DNA from: Lepas anatifera
Taxonomy: Eukaryota > Arthropoda > Thecostraca > Lepadidae
Assembly (NCBI GenBank): GCA_034440635.1
Contig: JAOTON010000773.1
Span: 1,113,501-1,177,500, forward strand
DNA: 64,000 nucleotides
Reading direction: 5' to 3'
A program made the translations under genes and the position numbers. Positions 44,346-55,950 of this stretch are shown piece after piece. The notes under the pieces were generated by a model, which ran no database searches, was not told where the DNA came from, and saw only the letters and a program-made list of their open reading frames with translations. Position 1 is the stretch's first letter. Each line of letters begins with the position of its first letter.

Positions 44346-45149
44346 GTAACAAACGTGATATATTATTGCTTGAATAGTGACGGAGCCGGGACAGTAGCCT
44401 GAGGGATAGCTATAGTGATGCAATTCGTCCCAATGAAATGGCCTGCCGTCGCGCTGAGAAATGAGTTGGCGCTGATGTGTCTGATTTATGCATGCCCGAT
44501 AAGATCTGCAGCTGTTTAACCTGTGCCTAATTTGCACGTGGTATCACTAATGTAAAATTAGTCAAGAAATGTGTGTCTCACAGGAAATGCAAAACCTGGT
44601 GTTTGTGTTTTGCGTGCCGTCTCATAGTTAGTGGTGTAAATTATGTAATCGTTCTTCGAGTTTTACATCAGTAAATGCTGTAGATGATGTTGCAAGAGTA
44701 TATTAAATAACGCTAATGCCCTATCTTCAAAACATGCTATGATTTAAGCAGATTATTGCCGCCCTTTTTTTAGAAAACAAATTTTCATTGGTAGGAGGCT
44801 TCAACATTCATGCACTATTAATCATGATTGCATGCTTTGCTGAGGGCTATCTCCAAAACATGTCTCTTGGCATGGTCAAGGTTTTTCCATACTGCAGTAC
44901 CTTCGATACGAATAATTTAATGTGCTACATTCCTAAAAATTGTTTTTGGTATTATTCCGGAATGCCCGAATTGATTCAGACAGTTTTTGTTGTGTTAATC
45001 GTTTTTGTGCCTTGTGAGCAAAATGTGCCAAGTGTGCGCCGTGGTCTAGACAAGTCGATTACTCGCCGCAAACCAGTAAACAAATTGTGTAAGAAACTTG
45101 AGGAAAACAGGGGCTCTGCTAACTCATCCGGCTTAGCTTATCTGCTAAG
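44346..45149. other. Unannotated, possible intron
   Basis: The 144-codon frame at 44788-45222 runs into the MITE at 45150 and is not supported as a gene. Confidence 0.35.
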
Positions 45150-45290
45150 CACTGGCGGATCTGGGGAGGGCAAAAACGCATTTGTGCTCCATCAAACCCC
45201 CCATGTTTTCCAATTTCCTTGAAAAAAACGAATGTTTTTACGATTTTGGGGCCTGTTGCCCCCTGCACCATTGGCCTGGATCCGGCACTG
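45150..45290 (-). mobile_element. hAT-type MITE, family C copy 4
   Basis: 141 bp, CACTGGCGGATCTGGGG to GGCCTGGATCCGGCACTG. The core TTTTACGATTTTGGGG matches family C. Flanks CTGCTAAG and CGGATCAG match only 5 of 8. Confidence 0.78.
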
Positions 45291-45408
45291 CGGATCAGTA
45301 CAATTGCAGTCCTACCTACTATTTGTCCTTTAATAAAGTCATTGCTACAAATAAACAGCTTTTCTGTATTGTTTTCTTGTGTGGCCGCTTCTCACGCCCT
45401 GTTCTCAG

Positions 45409-45470
45409 TTCGATGGCTGGCGTGTTGAGTGATATGCGTTCGCTTGTCGCTAATGCAAACAACAGTGCAG
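45409..45470 (+). CDS. Candidate small internal exon
   Basis: Among the best-defined exons in the window by splice signals: acceptor CTTCTCACGCCCTGTTCTCAG after a long pyrimidine-rich run, and donor GTGCAG|GTATGT. Only one of three frames is open through the 62 bp; it enters in phase 2, leaves in phase 1 and reads SMAGVLSDMRSLVANANNSA. That has the look of an amphipathic helix. It does not join in phase with the candidate exon at 44148. Family not recognised. Confidence 0.42.
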
Positions 45471-47330
<1,860 letters not shown>

Positions 47331-47929
47331 TTTTGTTTTCCTATTTCTTTTCTGCTATGTGTTATGTCCCTTCATGCATCTTCTTTTTCTATTTTCTTTG
47401 TAATATGCTCGCATTTTCCATCGCTTCTTTTCCAGAGCCAAAGCAATCAACAAGATGCACTCCTTACATTAGACCCCCACTCTACACTTAATCGCATCAT
47501 TGCAGCAATCATATCAAGGAGGTCTGTGCTACATTAAGCCACGTTCAATAATGTAATCTCCTAAGATTCAGCTCAATTGCCCTCTGGGCAAGGAAAAGTT
47601 GTATCGCGTCAGGAGTCCACGATTAGTTACAGATAAAAATGGAACAGCTATCCCTCCAACTTCCTACGCTGCTGACCATGGTGCCACTAATTTGGAACAT
47701 GTTCAGCATCGTGATTTTCTGATGAGAATATTGTGTTCCATGCAGTGCCCCAAAGTTGACTGAAATGAAATGATTTAGCCACATCTCTTTTTGACATACA
47801 AACTACTAACCCCTGACCAGATTCAAACCGGATACCTTTTTTAGGAGGGGTGGCTTGTCGGTGGTATTGTGGGTTTTTGGGGGCGTTTATTTGACGGTTC
47901 TCGGGAGCCAGATTGCTCTTTGCTCAGGG
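47331..47929. other. Unannotated spacer
   Basis: No feature recognised; the last 100 bp is probably the body of the SINE that follows (minus strand). Confidence 0.35.
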
Positions 47930-48003
47930 AATCCGCCGGGACTTGAACCCGGGTCGGCCGCGTGGGAACCAAACTCGCTAACCACTATACCACCGCACCG
48001 CCC
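47930..48003 (-). mobile_element. tRNA-derived SINE head, family B
   Basis: On the minus strand GGTGGTATAGTGGTTAGCG (A box) and GGGTTCAAGTCCC (B box) are near perfect, but the acceptor ends do not pair and the anticodon arm is irregular, so this is a SINE head rather than a tRNA gene. The body probably continues to about 47850 (AAATAAACGCCCCCAAAAAC). Confidence 0.72.
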
Positions 48004-48348
48004 AAATCTTAACTCCAGTTGAAGCTCCTATTGAATGTGTTTGCCATTAGGGCGACACTCGTCTGCGGTCAGCTGTGCCTGGTTCGGGTGCCTGGGCCTG
48101 GATTTGGGCAGGGGATCGACCCCATCGCAGGGGAGCCGGCGCACCCTGACTATTGATCGGGTGCCTCAGCCGTTCTGAGTACTAGAGAGCCGCACCACCG
48201 TCGCCGCTGGTGGTGACAAACACGGCGTGGGGCTACTCTTCTCTAAGCTGGATTAGGCCCAGAAATCTTATCAGGGTACGATTGGCATCGCTTAAGAGAC
48301 GGTGACGTCACTTAAAACGGTTGTTTGTCGTTTTAATGTGCGTTGCAG
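48004..48348. other. GC-rich spacer
   Basis: GC-rich with inverted-looking blocks such as GCACCACCGTCGCCGCTGG. No gene signal. Confidence 0.35.
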
Positions 48349-48483
48349 GAGGTAGATGGAGGCTGGGGATAGCTGTCCTGGACTCTTGGCATCACTGATC
48401 ATTTCCAGCGGTGGTCATGCCGTCATGGGAGATGGAAGGAGACTGGGACCGCTGTCCAGGGCCCATCTGACCGCCGGCGCTCT
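48349..48483 (+). CDS. Weak candidate first coding exon
   Basis: Acceptor GTGCGTTGCAG at 48348, then GAGGTAG and ATG at 48356 opening MEAGDSCPGLLASLIISSGG up to the donor CTCTG|GTGAGA at 48483/48484, phase 0. The start context is mediocre and the acceptor has a short pyrimidine stretch, so this is tentative. Confidence 0.2.
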
Positions 48484-49437
48484 GGTGAGAAAGTCATTGG
48501 CGGGCGCGCCGGTCCGCCGACCAGCCAGAAAGAGGAAGGATGGGTGATGTTGAGGACAGAATATGCTGGGAGTTCTGACTGTGTAAACTCTGCAGATTTT
48601 GTTGATTTTCGAGTGCGGTGTTATCATGTTAAATGATAAACTAGATATACTTTTTATATTTTGTGAGTTTAGTACTGTCATGGTTTTTACTCGTTATAAA
48701 TACGCGCCATACATAAGCTGCAACACTGACTCCACCAATATCGCAACAACACTGCACAATGGAATTGTGACATACAGTAGCACAGGTCTAAAATGGCTGA
48801 TACAAACAAAGTATCAAATATTCTACTTTTGTAGCGCCTGTCGGAAGTAACAGAGCTAAAAGTTAATAGAGAAGTAAGAGCGAAGTTATTAAAGAAATGA
48901 AAAAATATAAGAAAATTGATCAGATTTTGAAACAATTTTGGTGTCTGCAGTCCCGGCACCCTTATATACTAGAAGATATATTCCCGGGATATTTATGTTG
49001 AATACATAGGTCCGAGGTACTGAATTAACATAAGAGCGGATTCCCTGACCCAAGTCTCGGCCAAGCCCTTCAGTCTTGGTAACTTCGGATAATCTTAATC
49101 ATAACGCTAAATTTGTAGGAATGGGAGGTGCTGGCCTAGGATAGAGCCTGCATGGGAGCAACGACAAAAATGGAAACTAACGAGCGAGAGAAATGAGGTT
49201 CTTAAAATGGAAGACTCAAGGTCAGATCACAAAAACTATGGTTTTATATTTGAGCTATATATCTTACAAAGCCGAGGATGATTGACTGTGCCATCTTGGA
49301 GATGCGTCGCAATCTACCAGGTGCCGATCGATCCTTGAAATCCCTACAGCGCTAGCGTGAGAGTACTGCGTGTGAAGGACGTGAGGCAACATGTGGCGTT
49401 ATCGAAGGCATGGCGCCAGGTGTTCTAAAATTACCGC

Positions 49438-49509
49438 TGCCGTGACCCGGATTCGAACCGGGGTTATCGCGGCCACAACGCGAGGTCCTAACCACTAGAC
49501 TATCACGGC
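49438..49509 (-). tRNA. tRNA-His-GTG: tRNA-His (GTG), copy 1
   Basis: 72 nt including discriminator A, minus strand. All four stems pair: acceptor GCCGTGA/TCACGGC, anticodon stem TCGCG/CGCGA with loop TTGTGGC (anticodon GTG), T arm CCCGG-TTCGAAT-CCGGG. A box TAGTCTAGTGGTTAGG and B box GGTTCGAATCC are intact, and a pol III terminator TTTT lies 8 nt downstream (AAAA at 49427-49430 on the plus strand). The G(-1) required for histidine charging is added after transcription in eukaryotes, so its absence here is expected. Located in duplication unit 1. Confidence 0.97.
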
Positions 49510-49545
49510 TGGGGAGGTGGGGCTTGTAAGACTGAACTCACTGGG

Positions 49546-49549
<4 letters not shown>

Positions 49550-49604
<55 letters not shown>
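49550..49604 (+). repeat. (AG)n microsatellite
   Basis: About 27 AG units about 40 bp 5' of the first tRNA-His gene (with respect to its transcription). Confidence 0.95.
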
Positions 49605-49611
<7 letters not shown>

Positions 49612-49757
49612 TGGATGGATGGATGGATGGATGGATGGATGGATGGATGGATGGATGGATGAATGGATGGATGGATGGATGGATGGATGGATGGATGGAT
49701 GGATGGATGGATGGATGGATGGATGGATGGATGGATGGATGGATGGATGGATGGATG
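49605..49757 (+). repeat. (ATGG)n array, about 38 units
   Basis: 150 bp of ATGG tetramers with one GAATGG variant near 49660. The second duplication unit lacks it, so it expanded after the duplication. Confidence 0.97.
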
Positions 49758-50762
49758 ACTTATGAAGAAAAGAAGGAATTATAATATGAGCTTAAAGCAG
49801 AGGGAAATACTTGATGAAAAATGGATGACTAAATCGTATAATGAAGATGAAATCTTCATGCAAGAGATCCAAGTATGTTTTTAGGGGCGACACCAGCATG
49901 GTGCATTGGGGCAGTCCCCCACCTTTTATTCAGAATTACCTTGACCTCAGTTAAATTGTTTCTCAAGTTAACAATTTTATTGGGAATGCCATCATGATGC
50001 CTGGCTCCCCATTTATTTGGATTGCTAAACCTTTTCTAGCATTAGAATTGCATGAAAAACTGTAATAAGTAGATCCTGTGTTTTTTTGCGCTGGCACCCT
50101 GCAGACCCGATGCTGGTTCGGGCCGAGACTTTTCCAAGACAAATAGGGTCCATGACGGGACCTTGGCGGCACCTCAAGAAAGCCGAATGGTGCTAGAACA
50201 TGCACTAAGCATACCAGCATCAACTGTAATTAAACCATTTTTGGAGTCTCCAGTCCCAGCGCTCTTGTATGCTAGAATATGTATTTCCAGGAAATATATA
50301 TTTAATACACTTGCATATGTCCGAGGTACCAAAACTGAACAAGAGCGCATTCCCTGACCCATGTCTGATTCAAGTCCTCAGTCTTTGTAAGTTCGAATAA
50401 TCGTAACAATAACGCTAAATTTGTGGGGATGGGAGGTGCTGAAATAGGATAGACCCTGAATGGGAGCAACGACAAAATGGGAACTGACCAGTGAGGGAAA
50501 TTTAGCTTATTAGATGACAAACTAATGATTAAATCACAGAAATAGCCCAATTTTATTTTTAAGATGCTTATATATGTTACAAAAGCAGATGATGATTGTG
50601 TGGACTTGGAGCTGCATCGTATCAGGGTTGAATGAGCTGGGTGCCGGCCGATCCTTGAAATCGCTACAACGCTGGCGTGAGCGTGAGAGTGCCGCGTGTG
50701 AAGGACGTGAGGTAACATGTGGCGTTACCGAAGGCATGGCGCCAGGTTTCTAAAACCACCGC

Positions 50763-50834
50763 TGCCGTGACCCGGATTCGAACCGGGGTTATCGCGGCCA
50801 CAACGCGAGGTCCTAACCACTAGACTATCACGGC
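50763..50834 (-). tRNA. tRNA-His-GTG: tRNA-His (GTG), copy 2
   Basis: Identical to copy 1 across all 72 nt, with TTTT terminator just downstream (AAAA at 50752-50755 on the plus strand). The flanks around the gene have diverged clearly more than the gene, which suggests selection or conversion keeps both copies functional. Confidence 0.97.
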
Positions 50835-50880
50835 TGGGGAGGTGGTGGCTGGCAAGGCTCAACTCATTGGGATCAAGGGG

Positions 50881-50887
<7 letters not shown>

Positions 50888-50938
<51 letters not shown>
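50888..50938 (+). repeat. (AG)n microsatellite
   Basis: About 25 AG units, the counterpart of the tract at 49550. Confidence 0.95.
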
Positions 50939-50941
<3 letters not shown>

Positions 50942-51246
50942 AAATAAATATTGATAGATAGATACAGAGATAGATATTAGGTCTTACGAAAAAGAAGGAA
51001 TGACAATATGAGCTTATGGTAGAAGGAAGTACTTCGGGAAAAATGAATGACTAAATCGTATAATGAAGTCTTGAAATTTTGAAATACGGAAATTTGACAA
51101 TTTGAAGAGACAGATAGTTGGAGGACTGCCCCTGTGCACCCTGATGGAGTCATCCCTAGAAACTTACTTGGACCATTTGCATGTCAAAATTCAATTCCAA
51201 TTTTCAATTTTTTTCAAAAACATTTTCAATTTTATTTTTAGAAAAC

Positions 51247-51333
<87 letters not shown>

Positions 51334-51363
51334 CATACATACATACATACATACATACATACA
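51247..51363 (+). repeat. (GATA)n then (CATA)n array
   Basis: About 21 GATA units change into 8 CATA units; more degenerate GATA-like sequence continues to 51415. Confidence 0.96.
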
Positions 51364-51620
51364 AAGGTACATTGATGCATAGATACATAGATACATAGAT
51401 AGATAGATATATAGACATTATGACTTAAGATTGGATGGTGAACTTCTTAAGCATTATGATTGCGTGAGAAAATGTAATAAGTAGAGGTTGTATTTTTGGT
51501 AAACACTCAGCGGACCCGTTGTTGGTCCGAGACATTCCAAGACGAATGGATTCCATGCCGGGACTCTGACGGCACCACAGAAATACAGATAGTACTAGTA
51601 AACACATTTATAACGGCATT

Positions 51621-52608
51621 GGCTGTTTTTATTGTCGTTTTTATTGTCGATATTGTCGGCTGTCTAGATTTCATAATCATGCCATTGAGACCTTTGTGCT
51701 TGCCATATCGTCATTTTGTGCCGGGAAACCAGTGTCGGGACTTACCTTTGCCTCGCCTTAGGGTAAAGGCGGGTAAGAGTAAGCAGGAGATAAGAGTGCA
51801 GCAGCTGTTTTGGTTACTTAGCAACCACTGAGATGGTGGATACCCCGGTATAAAAAAGCAAGGTCAGTGCCTAGGCTGCACACCAAAATTCAACGTGCTC
51901 CTGTTCTTCCCGCGGGAGTACAGAGCAAAATAATTTCTGGGCACCGTGGAAGTAATATTTCTTAACTGGGTGAACTTATAGACCATACTTCTATTATCAA
52001 AACTATTGTATTACGGTCTGTCATCAGTAAGAAAGCGGAGCTAGGAGTGTGCTCCAGGACCGGAGCTCACCCTAAAACGCCTGCCAACATCTTTTTGAAG
52101 AATTTCTCCCCAAGGGTGCATGTCCGGCAAGAGTACGCAGTAGACCATTGGGCAAGAGTGCGCATGCTTAAGAGATAGCAAAATTTAATTTTGGCTCAGA
52201 ACAGAGTCCACAATTCATATTTGGAAAACCAAACATTGCAACATAGTTCTGGTATATTCAGAACGATATAAAATCATACAATCGCCTAGTTTGGCGACAA
52301 AAATCTTCGCGACATGGCCTATGCACCTAAAGCACAGCGGGGCATCAATGCGTACTCCAGCCGCCTCTCTTGCGTACTCTTACCGACCCACTCCGGCAAG
52401 AGTACGCACGTGACTTTTATTTTTGCTGGGCCCGAGGCGAGTTCCTTTCAGAGACACCAAGTTGAAACATGGACCATACATAGATAATTATTCAGGCTAA
52501 GCAACTACATAAACATTTTTGTTGTTAGACTTATAGGAAGGAAGTGAGAGCCTTTAGAAAGTTAAGTGCGTACTGTTTCACGGACTTCCCCTAACTGTTT
52601 TCAACCTC
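51621..52608. other. Unannotated; recurring AAGAGTACGC motif
   Basis: The phrase GGCAAGAGTACGCA and variants occur at about 51770, 52128, 52154, 52373 (inverted) and 52401. No gene signal. Confidence 0.5.
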
Positions 52609-52985
52609 ACTCTGCCTGGACTACTTGGGACCTACCTTTGCCGTACCGAAACTATTCTGTGCTTATATTCCCCTTGTCTGGATTATTTTGAACTTACCTT
52701 CGCCCTGCCTGGACAATTTTTACTTACGTTCACTTTGTCAGGACTATTTTCCACTTACGATTGCCTTATCTGGATTGTTTTGGAATTACCTTCGCCTTAC
52801 CTGGGCTATTTTGAACTAACTTCACCTTGCATGGATTATTTTAGGCATAACTTCGCCTTACCTGGACTATTTGGAACTTTCCTTCGCCTTAGCGGTACTG
52901 TTCTGTACTTATCTACACATTTGCTGGACTATTTTGAACTTAATTCGCCTTGCCTGGACTATTTTTTACCCACTAGTGCCTAGAC
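52609..52985 (+). repeat. 31-bp minisatellite, about 12 degenerate units
   Basis: Unit near CCTTGCCTGGACTATTTTGA followed by ACTTACCTTCG. Units vary by several substitutions and small indels. The open frames over it are repeat artefacts. Confidence 0.93.
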
Positions 52986-53336
52986 CGGCGCCGTGACCAA
53001 AACTCTTAAAACCTTAAGTAGCAAGCAGCGCAAATCTGAAGCGTTTCTTTCAGAAGTTTTCTTGACTAGTAGTGAAGAGATCACTAAGAACTCCGTCCCT
53101 AGCTCCTCATTTGGCTGGTGGTGATGCTATTGCATTTTAGAGCTAACACCCCAATGAAGTGTCTGTTTCACGTTGCTTGAAAATACTGAAAATGCAGTAT
53201 TATTATGGTGTGCTAAGTGTTTGCATAATAACGCCGCCGATGTCACCTCTGGAGATGCACGACATCTAGCGGTATCGCGAGGCCAGCCACATTATCCAAA
53301 GCATCATATCGAGTCATTGCACTTTAAAACTACGCA

Positions 53337-53408
53337 TGCCGTGACACGGATTCGAACCGGGGTTATCGCGGCCACAACGCGAGGTCCTAACCACTAGACT
53401 ATCACGGC
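53337..53408 (-). tRNA. tRNA-His-GTG: tRNA-His (GTG), copy 3, T-stem mismatch
   Basis: Differs from copies 1 and 2 by a single base: the 3' side of the T stem reads CCGTG in place of CCGGG, leaving one C-T mismatch in an otherwise intact gene. A and B boxes, anticodon GTG and a TTTT terminator (AAAA at 53326-53329) are present. The flanks show only traces of the 1.3-kb duplicated unit, so this is an older or partial copy. It may be weakly functional or an early pseudogene. Confidence 0.85.
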
Positions 53409-54433
53409 TCTCGATCTCTGGGAAGGCTGAGAGCCACCTCATAGCTATGGTGAGAAGGGCGTGTGTGTGAGAGAGGGTGTGGTGTGAACAAGCCCTTCAC
53501 AATCATGATGCATTTAATGCAAGGTACGTTCATGAGAAGGATACTCCCAAGCTATGTAATATTTAGGTTTCAAAGGTGCAAAAGAATCTGCCAAACCCTA
53601 CATTAGTTCTAATAAACTTTAAGTACGAATTTATGAACTTACATTTATTAATGTTTCGACGCCTTTTGTACCTATATGGATATAACATTTTTTAATTAAT
53701 GTGCCAATAATTCAGGGAAAGGGAAACACCACTGTCAACACCTTGCGCTATAGTTGAATGATCTGCGCCAATAACTGCAATATTCGTCTAATATGGTTGC
53801 AATACCACAAAGTAATCTGATCCTTCCTTTCCAAATATCAAAACAAACTTCAGCTGTATGAAGGTAATCCCCTTTTGTTTTGCAAGACCTTTTTCGAAGG
53901 CAAAAGAAAATGTCGAATGAACCCAAACTCGACAAAGTAAGGTTCATTTAATAAAACAAAAAGGACCCATGATTGCAGATTAGTGCTCAAAACATTCCTT
54001 TCACGCTTTAAGTGCCGGAGAAACACCCCAAACTTGGTAAAGTTTTCAATGTTGAAGATAAGTAAAGGGATTTTGTGGCGCCCATATAACGTCACAAAAT
54101 GGCGGCTCATGACCAGGGGCTGTCTCACACTGGCCTAACTTTTCATTTGTACACGAAGTAACGGCGGTGTAGAAAACAACACAGGATAAGAACCAAACAA
54201 AAGCTGGCTTGAAACTTGCTGAAAAAAACATTTTGGAGCATTTACCCTTGAATTGTGAATTGCTCGTTCCCTCGGACTTCTGAGACTTAGTATATGGTAT
54301 TCGGCTTTATTTCTTCAGTTTCAGAAGTTTAATGTTATGCTTAATGTGCAAAATATTTGCTGCCCGTGTAAACGGTATTGTGTTGATGTGCCCGCTAGAG
54401 GCATATAGGAATAAATCAAAATTGGATTTAGAT
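53409..54433. other. Unannotated spacer
   Basis: The minus-strand 92-codon frame at 53850-54128 lacks splice or start support. No repeats recognised. Confidence 0.35.
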
Positions 54434-54441
54434 GAACGGAA

Positions 54442-54694
54442 CATAGGCGGATCCAGGAGGGCAAGGGGGCGTGCCCCCGATCGACCCTCGGGCCCCTGAA
54501 ATGGTCACGGTGCCCCCTGAAAGGTCAATGGCGCCCCCTGACATGTCGCTTCCCACCCCCCAGGATGTGAAAATCGGCGCCCACCGATAGGATTTGGCGC
54601 CCACCTGATAGGTTTTGCCGGTCAAAGTGACGCCCCTGGTCCGGATGGCGCCCCCGGGAGGTGCCCCCGATCGGCAATCCTGGATCCGCGTATG
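54442..54694 (-). mobile_element. hAT-type MITE, family A copy 4 (exact 8-bp TSD)
   Basis: 253 bp, CATAGGCGGATCCAGG to CCTGGATCCGCGTATG. Flanked by GAACGGAA at 54434-54441 and 54695-54702, exact. This is the best reference copy of family A, with near-perfect inverted termini. Confidence 0.95.
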
Positions 54695-54702
54695 GAACGG
54701 AA

Positions 54703-55038
54703 TATGGCATGGTGAAAGGTGCCATAGTCGGTATGACCATTGTCCATGCAGTTTGTGTGCCTTAACATTTTACATTGCTTCTAAACGTAAGTATCTCAAA
54801 CATTGTCATGCAATGGAAAATCATAGACGAATCCGATTCCAGCTCATCTTTGTTGCCAGATCTGTGTAATTTAAGTGCTTCCCCGATCACTCACGCTTAA
54901 TGCTTATTTTATTTTCATATTTTAACACTCTTCAAAGCCAGGTAATACCTCCAAATGTTTTTTCCGTGCTTGGTTTTTTGCCTGGTTTTTTGCCGATGCA
55001 TATTTTTATTTTACGTTGCCTTTGCGACTTTATTGCAG

Positions 55039-55072
<34 letters not shown>

Positions 55073-55289
55073 CGGACGAATTGTTTGTGTTTCTCCCCTC
55101 CCTTCTGACCTTCCTTCAGGTTTTAGAGTCTATTTTTAAAGCCCTTTTCCCTCCCTCTTCTTGCATTGGCTCATAGTGCTAAGCCATTAGGCCAGCATGG
55201 CTAGAAAAGAAATATATGTCTGTGTCGCTTTCCTCATTTGCGAGAAGGAACTGTTTTCTTGTCTCTCCCCGTATGCTTTGCTGTCATTA
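54703..55289. other. Spacer with a (CT)n tract
   Basis: A 29-bp (CT)n tract lies at 55042-55070. Nothing else recognised. Confidence 0.5.
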
Positions 55290-55490
55290 GGCTGTTCCGT
55301 CGTACTCCACCTGTTTTTAGTCTGTGCCGCAGTACTTCACTCACGCATATAGGCTGTCCCGCAATACATTTTCTCTTGCTTGTCTCACAGTACAGAGATC
55401 AAGGTTATATAGGCTGTCCCGCAGTACATCCTCTCTGGCTTGTCTCACAGTACATAGATCAAGGTCATATGGGCTGTCCCGCACGACCTG
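55290..55490 (+). repeat. ~60-bp tandem repeat, about 3 units
   Basis: Units with the order TAGGCTGTCCCGCAGTACAT, CTTGCTTGTCTCACAGTACA, GATCAAGGT. The two later units are close to each other; the first is degenerate. Confidence 0.85.
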
Positions 55491-55747
55491 CGCCAAGCTG
55501 GAGGATTCCATGTGGGCAATGTGCCCGCACACTTCATCGGGAATGTAATCAACAGCATCGCCTGCGGCAGCAAAAAAGCTGGCAGAGGGATTGACTTTTC
55601 AGTGAAACCCCACATACCTTGCTGACAGAAAACAATTAATATAAGGTCAGAAACTCCGGACTCGCACTCCTTGTTACATTCCCTTGCGCTATCGGCCAAA
55701 ATAAACTCCAAAATGTAGCTGAAATCGAAAGAAATGCAGATGAGGCC

Positions 55748-55850
55748 GCCCCCGGTAGCTCAGCTGGTAGAGTGTTGAGCTCTGGTCTGCTCAGAAAACC
55801 GTGCAGTGGCAGTGCTCCGGTGAAAGCTTGGGAACGATTCCCATGAGACG
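55748..55850 (+). mobile_element. tRNA-derived SINE head, family C
   Basis: A perfect A box TAGCTCAGCTGG at about 55756 and a B-box-like GGGAACGATTCCC at about 55832, separated by about 75 nt, too far for an ordinary tRNA. The tail continues to about 55950 (CTCCTGCACTGAATATTTAC, GTGCGTTGTGGGACG). A tRNA pseudogene with an insertion is the alternative. Confidence 0.6.
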
Positions 55851-55950
55851 CTCCTGCACTGAATATTTACCGACGTAGGTCCACTGGCAACCGATTGGTG
55901 AAAGAGTGACCTGAGCGGTGCGGCCGTCCCCTGTGCGTTGTGGGACGCAG

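Larger units (their letters stand above)
48925..50230. repeat. Tandem duplication unit 1 carrying tRNA-His
   Basis: 1.3-kb unit repeated next to itself (50231-51620). Shared landmarks in order: TCCGAGGTACTGAA, CATAACGCTAAATTTGT, GGGAGCAACGACAAAA, GATCCTTGAAATC, GTGTGAAGGACGTGAGG, the tRNA gene, an (AG)n tract, GACTAAATCGTATAATGAAG and a distal block with GTAATAAGTAGA. The units differ mainly by substitutions and by which tetranucleotide array follows (AG)n. Edges are approximate. Confidence 0.88.
50231..51620. repeat. Tandem duplication unit 2 carrying tRNA-His
   Basis: Second copy of the unit at 48925; corresponding tRNA genes are 1325 bp apart. Downstream of the tRNA it has its own (AG)n, and later a (GATA)n/(CATA)n array in place of ATGG. 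Confidence 0.88.

Noticed and set aside
44788..45222. 144-codon plus-strand frame with hydrophobic start
   Set aside because: The C-terminal third is MITE sequence (45150 onwards), and no start or splice support exists.
47930..48003. tRNA-Gly-like gene on the minus strand
   Set aside because: A and B boxes are good, but the acceptor stem does not pair and the anticodon arm is irregular; SINE head.
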